Shown piece after piece: positions 16,538 to 26,954 of a stretch of DNA of 64,000 nucleotides. Below the pieces are notes generated by a model that saw only the letters and a list, made by a program, of their open reading frames with translations, was not told where the DNA came from and searched no databases. Numbering within the stretch: the stretch's first letter is position 1; each line of letters starts with the position of its first letter. The stretch is taken from assembly GCA_022823305.1 (NCBI GenBank), contig JAJDXK010000152.1, positions 1 to 64,000 of the forward strand, given 5' to 3'. The DNA is from Alphaproteobacteria bacterium (GTDB lineage: Bacteria > Pseudomonadota > Alphaproteobacteria > UBA828). The position numbers and the translations under genes were made by a program.

Positions 16538-17464
16538 ATGAAGCTACACCGGCTTCTGCTCCTGCCGCTTGCACTCGGCTTGCTCGCCCTCGCCGGCTGC
16601 AGCACGGCCAATCTCGCAGTTCATCTTGCCAAGTCGATCACAGGCGAGACGACTCCGCCGGCCGGGTCGCCTGAAACGCGGCCGCTGCCGCCCGGCGCCA
16701 GGGACCACTACAAGCTGGGATCGCCCTACCAGATTCAGGGCGAGTGGTACTATCCCAGCTACGACCCGCGCTACGACCGGACCGGCATCGCATCGTGGTA
16801 CGGGCCCAAGTTTCACGGTCGGCCGACGGCCAACGGCGAACGCTTCGACATGAACGAGGTGAGTGCCGCCCACCCCACGCTGCCCTTGCCGAGTCGCGTG
16901 CGCGTGACCAATCTCGAGAACGGACGGCAGCTGGTGGTGCGGGTCAATGATCGGGGCCCCTTCATCGACGGGCGGCTCATCGACCTGTCGCGCCGGGGAG
17001 CGCAGCTTCTCGGCTTCCATCGCAAGGGCCTCGCCAGGGTCCGGGTCGAATATCTCGGCCTCGACCGACCCTTGCCGGACGCGCCTTTGCCCGCCGATCG
17101 GCCGGTCCGCTTCGCCGCAGCCGATACGCCCGCTGTGGTCTTCAAGCCACGAGCGCAGCGGGCGCAACTCCGTGCCGAAGCGCTGCCGCAGGAGGCCAGG
17201 CCGGCTCCCGCGGGAGAGACACCTGCGGGTGCGCTGCTGGTCGAGGCCGCGGTCCTCGAGCAACGCGATGCCGCCGTCCGCCTGAGCAATCTGATCCGCC
17301 CCTTCGGCAATGTCGCGGTGGAGCCGGAGCGGCGGGGCGGCCGCCTGGTCTACGCGGTGCGCATCGGCCCGGTCGGCTCGGATCGGGAAGCGGCCTCCAT
17401 CGTCGCGAAGCTCGCGCGCGCCGGGCTCACGCAGTCGCACATCGTGGCCGCGGGGCATCGCTGA
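16538..17464 (+). CDS. rlpA: RlpA-like septal ring lipoprotein with SPOR domain
   Basis: A 308-residue lipoprotein. The signal peptide ends in the lipobox LAGC (cysteine at about residue 21), which indicates lipid anchoring. The double-psi beta-barrel runs from GIASWYGPKFHGRPTANGER to DLSRRGAQLLGF, including VNDRGPFIDGR. RlpA proteins are lytic transglycosylases acting on denuded septal glycan. The C-terminal 75 residues (AAVRLSNLIRPFG through GLTQSHIV) look like a SPOR domain, which targets denuded peptidoglycan at division sites. It sits between the mltB-like gene and dacC. Confidence 0.9.
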   Translation: MKLHRLLLLPLALGLLALAGCSTANLAVHLAKSITGETTPPAGSPETRPLPPGARDHYKLGSPYQIQGEWYYPSYDPRYDRTGIASWYGPKFHGRPTANGERFDMNEVSAAHPTLPLPSRVRVTNLENGRQLVVRVNDRGPFIDGRLIDLSRRGAQLLGFHRKGLARVRVEYLGLDRPLPDAPLPADRPVRFAAADTPAVVFKPRAQRAQLRAEALPQEARPAPAGETPAGALLVEAAVLEQRDAAVRLSNLIRPFGNVAVEPERRGGRLVYAVRIGPVGSDREAASIVAKLARAGLTQSHIVAAGHR

Positions 17465-17547
17465 CGACACGCGCGCTTGGCCCCGGCGGTGGCGACGGTG
17501 TACATCTGGTGTGCCGTTGCAGTGCGTTGTCGAGGAGCCGGAACGAG

Positions 17548-18720
17548 ATGGCCGATCCTGTCTGCGTGAGCCGCCGCGCCGGGCTCGCTGTCATCTGTCG
17601 CACTCTCGTCTTCGGCGCCATCATCGCTGCGTCACTATATCGACCGGCCGCTGCACTCGAGACCCAGGCGCAGCAGTTCATCCTGGTCGATGCCGGGACC
17701 GGCATGGCGCTTGCCGAGAAGAACGCGGACGAGCCCATGTACCCGGCGTCCATGAGCAAGATCATGACGCTCTACATCGCCTTCGAGCACCTGGCGGACG
17801 GGCGCCTCACCATGGAGGACGCCTTCACGGTGAGCCGGAAGGCCTGGCGCATGAAGGGCTCGAGGATGTTCGTCGAGGTCAATACGAGGGTGACGGTCGG
17901 CGAGCTCCTGCGCGGGATCATCGTGCAGTCGGGCAACGACGCCAGCATCGTGCTCGCCGAGGGATTGGCCGGCTCGGAAGCCGCGTTTGCCGACCTGATG
18001 AACGAGAGGGCCGCCGAAATCGGCCTCGACGACACCCACTTCGTCAACGCCACCGGGTGGCCGGACCCGGAGCATGTGACGACCGCGCGGGACATCGCCG
18101 AGCTCTCGCGACGCATCATCATGGACTTTCCGGAGTACTACCCGCTCTTCGCCGAGAAGAGCTACACCTACAACGGCATCCGGCAAGGCAACCGCAATCC
18201 GCTGCTCTACCGCTATGACGGGGCGGACGGTCTCAAGACGGGCTACACGCAAGTATCCGGCCATGGCCTGGCGGCTTCGGCGAAACGCGGCGAGCAGCGA
18301 CTGGTGCTGGTCGTGAACGGGCTGGAAGGCGTCAATGTCCGCGCGCGGGAAGCGGAGCGCCTGCTCGACTACGGCTTCCGCTCGTTCAAGACCTATGTCC
18401 TGTTCAGGGCGGGGGACGTGGTCGACGAGTTCGATGTCTGGCTTGGTGAAACCGATGCGGTACCGCTCGTCGTCGATTCGGACGTCACGGTGATGATGCC
18501 GCGCAAGGCCCGCAAGGAGATGGTGGTCAGGATCGTCGCCGACAACCCGATCGCGGCGCCGGTCGAGAAGGGGGATCCGGTGGCCAGGCTGGTGGTGAGC
18601 GCGCCCGACGTGGAGACGCGCGAATGGCCGCTGGCGGCCGGTGCCTCGGTGGACAGCCTTTCCGGCTTCGGGCGGATCGGTGCCGCCATCGATGCGCTGA
18701 TCTGGGGCCGGGGCGGCTAG
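17548..18720 (+). CDS. dacC: D-alanyl-D-alanine carboxypeptidase (PBP5/6 family)
   Basis: A 390-residue penicillin-binding protein that trims the terminal D-Ala from peptidoglycan stem peptides in the periplasm. The S-x-x-K motif is Ser68-Lys71 (SMSK), S-G-N is 128-130 and K-T-G is 230-232. A hydrophobic signal segment spans about 11-36. The C-terminal beta-rich domain is present, but no obvious amphipathic membrane anchor follows it. ATG 17548 was chosen because GAGGAG lies upstream; the frame is open back to 17509. It is followed by tmk after 17 bases, the order seen in many alphaproteobacteria. Confidence 0.93.
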   Translation: MADPVCVSRRAGLAVICRTLVFGAIIAASLYRPAAALETQAQQFILVDAGTGMALAEKNADEPMYPASMSKIMTLYIAFEHLADGRLTMEDAFTVSRKAWRMKGSRMFVEVNTRVTVGELLRGIIVQSGNDASIVLAEGLAGSEAAFADLMNERAAEIGLDDTHFVNATGWPDPEHVTTARDIAELSRRIIMDFPEYYPLFAEKSYTYNGIRQGNRNPLLYRYDGADGLKTGYTQVSGHGLAASAKRGEQRLVLVVNGLEGVNVRAREAERLLDYGFRSFKTYVLFRAGDVVDEFDVWLGETDAVPLVVDSDVTVMMPRKARKEMVVRIVADNPIAAPVEKGDPVARLVVSAPDVETREWPLAAGASVDSLSGFGRIGAAIDALIWGRGG

Positions 18721-18737
18721 AGGCGCCGCACCGCCGC

Positions 18738-19376
18738 ATGACGCGCGGATGCTTCATCACGCTCGAAGGCGGTGACGGCGCCGGAAAGACGCTGCAAACG
18801 GCGCGCCTCTGTGCAGCGCTTGAAGCCAGCGGTATCGAGACGCTGTCCACGCGCGAGCCGGGCGGTTCGCCCGGAGCCGAGGAGATCCGTCACCTCCTGG
18901 TTTCGGGCCCCGTCGAGCGCTGGGACCCGTTGACAGAGGCCATGCTCCATGCGGCGGCGCGGCACGACCACATGCTGCGCACGATCGAACCGGCACTCGG
19001 GCGCGGTCTCTGGGTGGTCTCCGACCGCTTCGTCGATTCGATGATCGTCTACCAGGGCCATGGCCAGGGCGCGGACCTGGCCCTCCTCGAACGACTCACC
19101 GCCCTCTCGCTCAAGGATTTCAGGCCGGACCTGACGGTGGTGCTCGATATCCCCGTATCCGAAGGGTTGCGGCGTGCAGGCGGGCGCGGAGGCGGGAGTC
19201 GCTACGAACGCATGGATACCGGCTTTCACGAGCGGGTGCGCGAGGGCTTTCTCGCCCGAGCCCGCGCCGATGGGGAGCGCTACGCGGTGGTGGATGCAAC
19301 GCCGAACCTCGAATCGGTCTCTCGCGCGATCCTGGAAATCGTCGCGGCACGCCTTCCGGTCTCGTTCAATGGTTGA
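18738..19376 (+). CDS. tmk: Thymidylate kinase
   Basis: A 212-residue kinase converting dTMP to dTDP for DNA synthesis. The P-loop is EGGDGAGKT (10-18), followed by the TREPGG segment, the SDRFVDS motif and a lid region containing RAGGRGGGSRYER. Its last eight bases overlap the start of holB, indicating translational coupling. Length and motifs are normal for the family. Confidence 0.96.
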   Translation: MTRGCFITLEGGDGAGKTLQTARLCAALEASGIETLSTREPGGSPGAEEIRHLLVSGPVERWDPLTEAMLHAAARHDHMLRTIEPALGRGLWVVSDRFVDSMIVYQGHGQGADLALLERLTALSLKDFRPDLTVVLDIPVSEGLRRAGGRGGGSRYERMDTGFHERVREGFLARARADGERYAVVDATPNLESVSRAILEIVAARLPVSFNG

Positions 19377-20442
19377 GAGCGCGACCTTCGCCTGGCCGGC
19401 ACCCCGCGAGAACCCGCATCTGGTCGGCCATCGCGGCGCCGCGGCCACGCTCGCGGACGCCTGGCGAAGCGGCCGGCTCGCCCACGCCTGGCTGATCGCC
19501 GGACCGCGCGGCATCGGCAAGGCGACGCTTGCGTACCGCTTCGCGCGTTTCGTGCTGGGCGGCGGCGAGGGGGGCGGCGACGACGGACTGGCCATGCCTG
19601 CGGAGCACTCCGTCTTCCAACGCATTGCCGCCCGCGGACACGGCGACCTCGCGGTGGTGGAGCGGGGAATCGGCGACCGGGGCAGGCTTCGCGCCGAGAT
19701 CGTGGTCGACGACGTGCGCGCAGCCAACGCCTTCCTCGCGCTGACCCCGGGCCAGGGCGGCTGGCGCGTGGTGATCGTCGACGCGGCCGAAGAGATGAAC
19801 CGCAACGCCGCCAATGCTCTGCTCAAGCGCCTGGAGGAGCCGCCCGGTCGGGTTCTCTTCCTCCTGGTCAGCCATGCGCCGAGCCGGGTGCCTGCGACGC
19901 TCCGCTCCCGCTGCCGCGCCCTCACGCTCGCCCCGCTGCCTGCACCCGCGCTCGACGGGCTGCTCGCCGAGGCGATGGCGGAGCTGCCGGCGGCCGAGCG
20001 TCGCGTGCTGGGGCTGCTCGCCGAGGGCAGTCCCGGGCGCGCGGCGGCGCTGGCCGGGCAGGGGGGCGTCCAGCTCTACCGGCAGCTTGTCGGACTGGTC
20101 GGCACGCTGCCGGCCCTCGACGCCAGGCCACTGCACGACCTCGCCGACGGGCTCTCGGGCCGCGACGGCGTGGACCGCCTGCGCACGCTCGCCGAGCTGA
20201 TCCTGTGGTGGCTTGGCCGATCGATCCGGGCTGCGGCGCGAGGAGAGCTCGCGAACCTGGAGGAGGTGGTGCCGGGCGAAAGGGCGAGCGCGGCGCTGCT
20301 CGAGGGAGCGGCGCTTGATCGTTGGGTCGGCGTATGGGAAAACCTCGGCCGTTCGTTCGCGGAGGCGGACGGGCTCAACCTCGAGCCCAGGCAGGTCCTG
20401 ATCGGTGCCTTCACGGCGCTACAGGAGGCCGCGCGGGCCTAA
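19369..20442 (+). CDS. holB: DNA polymerase III delta' subunit
   Basis: A 357-residue clamp-loader subunit. The AAA+ fold shows GPRGIGKAT (Walker A-like) and the SRC motif in LRSRCRAL near residue 180. LEEPPGRVLFLLVSH is characteristic of delta'. The cysteine zinc module of the E. coli protein is not visible, as is common in alphaproteobacteria. The protein acts with HolA and DnaX to load the beta clamp. ATG 19369 overlaps the tmk stop, and the tmk-holB-metG order supports the call. Confidence 0.9.
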   Translation: MVESATFAWPAPRENPHLVGHRGAAATLADAWRSGRLAHAWLIAGPRGIGKATLAYRFARFVLGGGEGGGDDGLAMPAEHSVFQRIAARGHGDLAVVERGIGDRGRLRAEIVVDDVRAANAFLALTPGQGGWRVVIVDAAEEMNRNAANALLKRLEEPPGRVLFLLVSHAPSRVPATLRSRCRALTLAPLPAPALDGLLAEAMAELPAAERRVLGLLAEGSPGRAAALAGQGGVQLYRQLVGLVGTLPALDARPLHDLADGLSGRDGVDRLRTLAELILWWLGRSIRAAARGELANLEEVVPGERASAALLEGAALDRWVGVWENLGRSFAEADGLNLEPRQVLIGAFTALQEAARA

Positions 20443-20466
20443 GCAGCAGGACCGGAGGCGAGCCCC

Positions 20467-22026
<1,560 letters not shown>

Positions 22027-22044
22027 GAACAGGGCGAAGCCCGT

Positions 22045-22839
22045 ATGCTGGTCGACAGCCATTGCCACCTGGACTTTCCCGACTTTGGCTCCGACCTCGA
22101 TGCCGTGCTTGCGCGCGCAGCCGAAGCCGGCGTCGGCATGGTGCAGACGATCTGCACGCGGGTGACGCGCTTCGATGCCGTCCGTGCCCTGGCCGAGACT
22201 CACGAAGCGATCTGGTGCTCGGTCGGGGTCCATCCGCACCATGTGGCGGAGGAACCCGAGGTTTCGGCGGCCCATCTGATTCGCATGGCCGCGCATCCCA
22301 AGGTGATCGGCATCGGCGAGACCGGCCTGGACTTTCACTACGACAACAGCCCGAGGCAGCGGCAGGAGGCCAGCTTTCGCCAGCACATCGCGGCGGCGCG
22401 CGAGACCGGTCTGCCGCTCATCGTGCACACGCGCTCGGCGGACGAGGAGACCTGCCGAATCCTGCGCGAAGAGGCGGGGAGGGGGGCGTTCCCCGGCGTC
22501 ATCCACTGCTTCAGCGCAGGTCGTTCCGTGGCCGACACCGCGCTGGACATCGGTCTCTACATCTCCTTTTCGGGCATTTTGACGTTCAAGAATGCCGAGG
22601 AGGTGCGTGCCGTTGCCCGCGACGTGCCGCTGGACCGGCTGCTGGTGGAGACCGATGCGCCCTATCTGGCGCCGGTTCCCCATCGGGGGCGGCGCAACGA
22701 GCCGGCCCATGTGCGCCACACGGCCGCGCGGCTGGCCGAACTCAAGGGCCTGAACGACGGGGAGCTCGCCCGTACCACGACCGAAAATTTCCTTAGACTG
22801 TTTACGAAGACAGCGGATCAATCGACTGTATTACAATGA
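22045..22839 (+). CDS. tatD: TatD-family metal-dependent deoxyribonuclease
   Basis: A 264-residue TIM-barrel hydrolase. Metal-binding residues are in DSHCHLDF (His6, His8), GIGETGLDFHYD (Glu near 92), the VHTRSAD segment, VIHCFSAG and LVETDAPYLAP. Family members act as 3'-exonucleases and have been linked to D-Tyr-tRNA deacylase-like and repair roles. Its stop overlaps the next start as ATGA (22836-22839), so it is translationally coupled to the MBL gene. Confidence 0.93.
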   Translation: MLVDSHCHLDFPDFGSDLDAVLARAAEAGVGMVQTICTRVTRFDAVRALAETHEAIWCSVGVHPHHVAEEPEVSAAHLIRMAAHPKVIGIGETGLDFHYDNSPRQRQEASFRQHIAAARETGLPLIVHTRSADEETCRILREEAGRGAFPGVIHCFSAGRSVADTALDIGLYISFSGILTFKNAEEVRAVARDVPLDRLLVETDAPYLAPVPHRGRRNEPAHVRHTAARLAELKGLNDGELARTTTENFLRLFTKTADQSTVLQ

Positions 22840-23603
22840 AAGTAACCGTTCTCGGCTGCGGCACGTCGAGCGGCGTTCCGATGATCGGCTGCGATTGCGC
22901 GGTCTGCCGCTCGGACGACCCGCGCAATCGCCGGCGTCGGGTGTCCGCGCTGGTCGAAGCGGGCGACACCCGGCTGCTGATCGACACGCCGCCCGACCTG
23001 CACGGGCAACTGGTGGATGCGGGTGTTTCGCATCTCGACGCCGTTCTCTACACCCACGGCCACGCCGACCACGTGCACGGGATCGACGATCTGCGCTCCA
23101 TCAACTTCCATACCGGCCAGGCATTGGACACTTACGGCTCGGCCGCCACCATGCGGACGATTCGGGAGCGCTTCGACTACGCTTTCGAACCGATGGGCAC
23201 GAGCTGGGCCAGGCCGAGCCTCAATCCGGTGGTCTTCGATGGCCCGTTCAGCGTGGGCGACGTCGCAGTCCTGCCGTTCCCGCAGCAGCACGGGCGCGGC
23301 GTCACGACAGGATACCGCATCGGCCCCATAGCGTACTCGACAGACGTGAAGGCGTTGTCGGATCAGGCCTTTGCGGCGCTGGAAGGAGTCAGGCTCTGGA
23401 TCGTCGACTGCCTGGGCTACCGCGAGCATCCGACCCATGCTCATCTGGAACTCACCCTGGAGTGGATCGCGCGGGTAAGACCAGGGCTCGCGGTGCTCAC
23501 GCACATGTCGCACCAATTCGACTACGAAACGCTCCGGGGGGCGTTGCCGGCAGGCGTCGTTCCGGGCCACGACGGGCTCACCATCGACACGGATCGGTTG
23601 TGA
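22836..23603 (+). CDS. MBL-fold metallo-hydrolase (PhnP-like)
   Basis: A 255-residue metallo-beta-lactamase-fold phosphodiesterase-like protein. The N-terminus LGCGTSSGVPMIGCDCAVCR is typical of the PhnP/YcbA-like group, with a possible zinc site from the clustered cysteines. The metal motif is THGHADHVHGIDDL, with later ligands in STDVKAL and HMSHQ. Family enzymes hydrolyse cyclic phosphates or other phosphodiesters. Here it follows tatD in a housekeeping operon, as in other alphaproteobacteria, not in a phosphonate cluster, so its substrate is unknown. Confidence 0.88.
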   Translation: MKVTVLGCGTSSGVPMIGCDCAVCRSDDPRNRRRRVSALVEAGDTRLLIDTPPDLHGQLVDAGVSHLDAVLYTHGHADHVHGIDDLRSINFHTGQALDTYGSAATMRTIRERFDYAFEPMGTSWARPSLNPVVFDGPFSVGDVAVLPFPQQHGRGVTTGYRIGPIAYSTDVKALSDQAFAALEGVRLWIVDCLGYREHPTHAHLELTLEWIARVRPGLAVLTHMSHQFDYETLRGALPAGVVPGHDGLTIDTDRL

Positions 23604-23650
23604 TGCGACCCGGCAAGCCACGGCAGCGCCACATCCTCTGCGAGGCGTCT

Positions 23651-23690
23651 ATAAATTACCATAATATATCTTATGCGATTATTCTGCACC
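23651..23690. promoter_or_regulatory. AT-rich island upstream of mazG, possible promoter
   Basis: In the 192-base spacer between the MBL gene and mazG, the segment around TATAAATTACCATAATATAT is the most AT-rich stretch of this part of the window. It is a plausible promoter region for mazG. I could not fix a -35/-10 pair. A nearby perfect hairpin (23720-23735, ACCGGC with GCCGGT) has no T tract, so it is not a terminator. Confidence 0.35.
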
Positions 23691-23795
23691 GGCGTTCCCG
23701 TGGCTCCAAGCCCGGAACGACCGGCACGCGCCGGTGCGCCCGACCCCGGCACAGGATCCCCTTGTGCCCCCCGCCTTCACGATGACGCGCGAGCG

Positions 23796-24695
23796 ATGAG
23801 CGGCGCACAGCCAGAACGCGAGGACCGCGACGGCACCCGGGACGAGCGGCCCGGTATCGACCGGCTGCTCGAGGTCATGGCGCGGCTGCGCGATCCCGAC
23901 GGCGGCTGCCCCTGGGATCTGGAGCAGAGCTTCGGGACCATTGCGCCCTACACCATCGAGGAGGCCTACGAGGTCGCCGAGGCGATTCGCCAGGGCGACA
24001 TGACGGCGCTGCGCGACGAGCTGGGCGACCTGCTGCTCCAGGTCGTCTTCCACGCACAGATGGCGCGCGAGGCCGGCAGCTTCGACTTCGACGCGGTCGC
24101 GCGCGGCATCGCGGACAAGATGGTCCGGCGCCATCCCAACGTGTTCGGCGATGACGATTCGGACGCGCGCACCTCGGCGCCGGCGCAGATGCGGGCCTGG
24201 GAGACCCAGAAGGCTGCCGAACGCGAGGCCCGGGCCAGGGCGGAAGACCGCACGCCGAGCGCGCTCGACGGCGTGGCGCTGGCCCTCCCTGCCCTGCAGC
24301 GCGCCGAGAAGCTGCAAAAACGCGCCGCGCAAGTGGGCTTTGACTGGCCCGAGCCGGAGCCGGTGTACGACAAGGTCGCCGAGGAAGTCGCCGAGCTGCG
24401 CGAGGCCGCTTCGTCCGCGGAGAGTTCGGTCGGGTCGGCTGTAGCCGGTGAGCTCGGCGACCTGCTGTTCGCCTGCGTCAACCTGGCGCGCCACCTGGGC
24501 GTGGACCCGGAGGCCGCGCTGCGCGCCGCGAACGCCAAATTCACGTCGCGCTTTCACCATGTCGAGGCGGCGCTGGCAGCATCGGGACGCCGCGCCGACC
24601 AGGTCGGGCTAACCGAGCTCGACCGGCTGTGGGATGAAGCCAAGCGTGCAGAATGTACGCCGTCGGCCGATCAGGAGCCGCACCGGGAGCGTTGA
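23796..24695 (+). CDS. mazG: Nucleoside triphosphate pyrophosphohydrolase MazG
   Basis: A 299-residue house-cleaning enzyme that hydrolyses (d)NTPs to the monophosphate and pyrophosphate. Two MazG domains are visible: the N-terminal one has GGCPWDLEQSFGTIAPYTIEE, EEAYEV and ELGDLLLQVVFHA, and the C-terminal one has KVAEEVAEL and ELGDLLFACVNLAR. The E-E-x-x-E and E-x-x-D metal motifs are present in both. ATG 23796 was chosen because the protein becomes family-like shortly after it; the open frame back to 23673 adds 41 unconserved Pro/Arg-rich residues. Confidence 0.95.
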   Translation: MSGAQPEREDRDGTRDERPGIDRLLEVMARLRDPDGGCPWDLEQSFGTIAPYTIEEAYEVAEAIRQGDMTALRDELGDLLLQVVFHAQMAREAGSFDFDAVARGIADKMVRRHPNVFGDDDSDARTSAPAQMRAWETQKAAEREARARAEDRTPSALDGVALALPALQRAEKLQKRAAQVGFDWPEPEPVYDKVAEEVAELREAASSAESSVGSAVAGELGDLLFACVNLARHLGVDPEAALRAANAKFTSRFHHVEAALAASGRRADQVGLTELDRLWDEAKRAECTPSADQEPHRER

Positions 24696-24770
24696 GGGCG
24701 GAGGAGGTCAGGAGGAACGGGTGGGGACCCGCCCCTCCCCGGCAATCTCTTTTGCGGAGGTGGCGGCGGG

Positions 24771-26465
24771 CTACGTGCCCATACCGCCCATGCCTCCCAT
24801 TCCGCCCATGCCTCCCATACCACCCATTCCGCCCATTCCCATGTCGCCCATGCCCCCGGCACCGGGCGGCATCGGCGGCGGCGCCTCGGGAATCTCCACG
24901 ATTCCGGCCTCGGTCACGATCAGCAGGCCGGCGATCGAGGCGGCATCCTGCAGCGCGGCGCGGACCACCTTCGCCGGGTCGAGGATGCCGGCTTCGACCA
25001 TGTCGCGGTAGCGGTCCTCCTGGGCGTCGTAGCCCTTGGTCGAGCCGCGCTCGGAGACCAGCCTTGCCACCACCAGGGAGCCGTCGGCGCCGGCGTTCTC
25101 CGCAATGAGGCGGGCCGGTATGCGGACAGCATCACGCACGATGGCGATGCCGCGGTCCTGATCCGAATTGGCGCCCGCGAGCTTGTCGAGCTTGCGCGAG
25201 GCCGCAAGCAGGGCCACGCCGCCGCCGGGGACGATCCCCTCCTCCACCGCCGCGCGGGTCGCGCGCATGGCGTCGTCGACGAGCTCCTTGCGCTCCTTGA
25301 CCTCCAGCTCGCTGTCGCCGCCGACCCGGAGGACGGCAACCCCGCCCACCAGCTTGGCGAGGCGCTCCTCGTAGCGCTCCTGGTCGTACTCGGAGTCGGT
25401 TGTCTCGATCTGCAGGCGAAGCTGGCGGCAGCGCTCGTCGATGTCCTTCTTGCTGCCGCCACCGCCGACGATCACGGTCTCGTCCTTGCTCATCTCGATC
25501 CGCTTCGCGGTGCCCAGCAGGTCGAGCGTGACGTTCTCCAGCTTGACGCCGATCTCGTCGCTGATCACCGCGCCGCCGGTAAGGATGGCGATGTCCTCGA
25601 GCATGGCCTTGCGCCGGTCGCCGAAGGCCGGCGCCTTCGCCGCTGCGGCCTTGAGGCCCCCGCGCAGCCGGTTGACCACCAGCGCCGCCAGCGCGTCGCC
25701 CTCGACGTCCTCGGCGATGATGACGAGCGGCCTGCCGGTCTGGCCGACCTGCTCCAGCACAGGGAGCAGTCCCTGCATGTTGTCGAGCTTCGCCTGGTGC
25801 ACCAGGACGTAGGCGTCGTCGAGCTCGACCGTCATGCGCTCGGCATTGGTGACGAAGTAGGGCGAGACATAGCCCTTGTCGAAGTTCATGCCCTCGACGA
25901 CATTGAGCTCGGTCTCGATGCCTGTCGCCTCCTCGATGGTGATCACGCCACGCTCGCCCACCTCTTCCATGGCGCGCGAGATCATGTCGCCGACCTCGGG
26001 GTCGTTGTTGGCGGCCACGGTCGCCACCTGGGTGATCTCCTCGCGGGTCTTGACCCGCTTGGCGCGCTTGCCGATCTCGTCCACGACAGCGTCGACCGCA
26101 AGGTCGATGCCGCGACGCACGTCCATCGGGTTCATGCCCGCCGCCACCGCCTTGGCGCCCCCGCGGACCAGCGCGCGCGCCAGGATCGTGGCGGTGGTGG
26201 TGCCGTCGCCGGCGGTCTTCTCGGTGCGGGTCGCGGCCTCGCGGACAAGACGCACGCCAATATCCTGCATCCGGTCCTCGAGCTCGATCTCCTTGGCAAC
26301 GGTCACGCCGTCCTTGGTGACTCGCCCGTCCCCGGTCGCGGTCTGATACACCACCGTGCGGCCCTTGGGACCGAGGGTAATCGACACGGCGTCGGTGAGG
26401 GTATCGACCCCCTGCAGGAGGCGCTCACGCGCGTCCTCCGCTTGATGGATACGTTTCTTGGCCAT
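24771..26465 (-). CDS. groL: Chaperonin GroEL, divergent paralogue type
   Basis: A 564-residue 60-kDa chaperonin that folds proteins with GroES in an ATP-driven double ring. ATP-site elements are intact: [30 protein letters not shown] and the [15 protein letters not shown] segment containing the hydrolytic Asp. The sequence departs from usual alphaproteobacterial GroEL: the N-terminus is [15 protein letters not shown] rather than an AKEVKFG-like start, and the C-terminus is a long Met-Gly-Gly tail after [12 protein letters not shown], giving about 20 extra residues. It is probably an additional groEL copy, but the rest of the genome is unseen. It follows groES by 43 bases under the CIRCE promoter. 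Confidence 0.96.
   Translation of the reverse strand: MAKKRIHQAEDARERLLQGVDTLTDAVSITLGPKGRTVVYQTATGDGRVTKDGVTVAKEIELEDRMQDIGVRLVREAATRTEKTAGDGTTTATILARALVRGGAKAVAAGMNPMDVRRGIDLAVDAVVDEIGKRAKRVKTREEITQVATVAANNDPEVGDMISRAMEEVGERGVITIEEATGIETELNVVEGMNFDKGYVSPYFVTNAERMTVELDDAYVLVHQAKLDNMQGLLPVLEQVGQTGRPLVIIAEDVEGDALAALVVNRLRGGLKAAAAKAPAFGDRRKAMLEDIAILTGGAVISDEIGVKLENVTLDLLGTAKRIEMSKDETVIVGGGGSKKDIDERCRQLRLQIETTDSEYDQERYEERLAKLVGGVAVLRVGGDSELEVKERKELVDDAMRATRAAVEEGIVPGGGVALLAASRKLDKLAGANSDQDRGIAIVRDAVRIPARLIAENAGADGSLVVARLVSERGSTKGYDAQEDRYRDMVEAGILDPAKVVRAALQDAASIAGLLIVTEAGIVEIPEAPPPMPPGAGGMGDMGMGGMGGMGGMGGMGGMGGMGT
24780..24833 (-). repeat. Six 9-base codon repeats encoding the GroEL GGM tail
   Basis: Six consecutive 9-base units of the form CAT-N-CC-N-CC on the + strand encode Met-Gly-Gly repeats of the chaperonin tail on the - strand. 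The units vary only at third codon positions, so selection on the peptide, or slippage followed by drift, explains them. In GroEL such tails project into the folding cavity. Confidence 0.9.
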
Positions 26466-26508
26466 CGTCGATCGCTCCGGATTCGTGTCTCTTTCGCCGG
26501 GCGCCGAT

Positions 26509-26796
26509 TTACTCGATCACACCCATGATGTCGGTCTCCTTCATGATCAACAGCTCTTCGCCGTCGACCTTGACCTCGGTGCCCGACCACTTGCCGAAGA
26601 GGATGCGGTCGCCCGCCTTGACATCGAGAGGGGTGAGCTTGCCATCGTCGGCGCGCGCGCCCGAACCAGCCGCGACGACCTCGCCCTCCTGCGGCTTCTC
26701 CTGGGCAGTGTCGGGAATGATGATGCCGCCCGCTGTCTTCTGATCTTGCTCGATTCGCCGCACCAGCACGCGGTCGTGCAAAGGCCTGATGTTCAT
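26509..26796 (-). CDS. groS: Co-chaperonin GroES
   Basis: A 95-residue heptameric lid of the GroEL chamber. The sequence is typical: [14 protein letters not shown] at the start, the mobile loop [16 protein letters not shown] (about residues 20-35), and [19 protein letters not shown] near the end. It is the first gene of the groES-groEL operon, with a sigma-70 promoter and CIRCE operator about 60-115 bases upstream. The GroES looks conventional even though its GroEL partner is divergent. Confidence 0.97.
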   Translation of the reverse strand: MNIRPLHDRVLVRRIEQDQKTAGGIIIPDTAQEKPQEGEVVAAGSGARADDGKLTPLDVKAGDRILFGKWSGTEVKVDGEELLIMKETDIMGVIE

Positions 26797-26853
26797 GCCG
26801 CCCTCCCGAGAAATGAGCGTATTCAGAGGTTTGCACCCCCCGTCCAGCGCTTG

Positions 26854-26880
26854 TTAGCGCTCTAAGGGAGCGAGTGCCAG
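26854..26880 (-). promoter_or_regulatory. CIRCE operator (HrcA binding site)
   Basis: The inverted repeat reads, on the - strand, CTGGCACTC, nine bases, then GAGCGCTAA. This matches the CIRCE consensus TTAGCACTC-N9-GAGTGCTAA at 15 of 18 arm positions with the exact nine-base spacer. It lies immediately downstream of the -10 box of the groES promoter, the usual place for HrcA repression of heat-shock operons. hrcA itself is not in the window. Confidence 0.9.
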
Positions 26881-26883
26881 CGG

Positions 26884-26912
26884 TTAATAGGGGTACGGCA
26901 GGGAGGAGTCAA
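26884..26912 (-). promoter_or_regulatory. Sigma-70 promoter of groES-groEL
   Basis: Reading the - strand, TTGACT (26907-26912) is separated by 17 bases from TATTAA (26884-26889). Both boxes are near consensus and the spacing is optimal. The CIRCE element begins four bases after the -10 box, so transcription starts inside or beside the operator. Confidence 0.85.
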
Positions 26913-26954
26913 CCGCGGGGCGCAAGATGTGGTGCGGATCCTCGAGACGGTCTC

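Noticed and set aside
23720-23735. Perfect hairpin ACCGGC/GCCGGT considered as a terminator after the MBL gene
   Set aside because: No T-rich tract follows on either strand, and short GC palindromes are frequent in DNA of this composition.
23673-23795. A 41-residue N-terminal extension of MazG
   Set aside because: The residues are Pro/Arg/Gly-rich and unlike any MazG start, and the segment covers an AT-rich promoter-like island. ATG 23796 gives a normal-length enzyme.
24716-24745. GC-rich inverted repeat between convergent mazG and groL considered as a bidirectional terminator
   Set aside because: The arms (GGGTGGGG with CCCCTCCC) are imperfect and no clean T tract lies at the right distance, so support is too weak to list.
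24780-24833. Tandem short repeats considered as a CRISPR or VNTR
   Set aside because: The units are nine bases without spacers and encode the Met-Gly-Gly tail of GroEL with only third-position changes.
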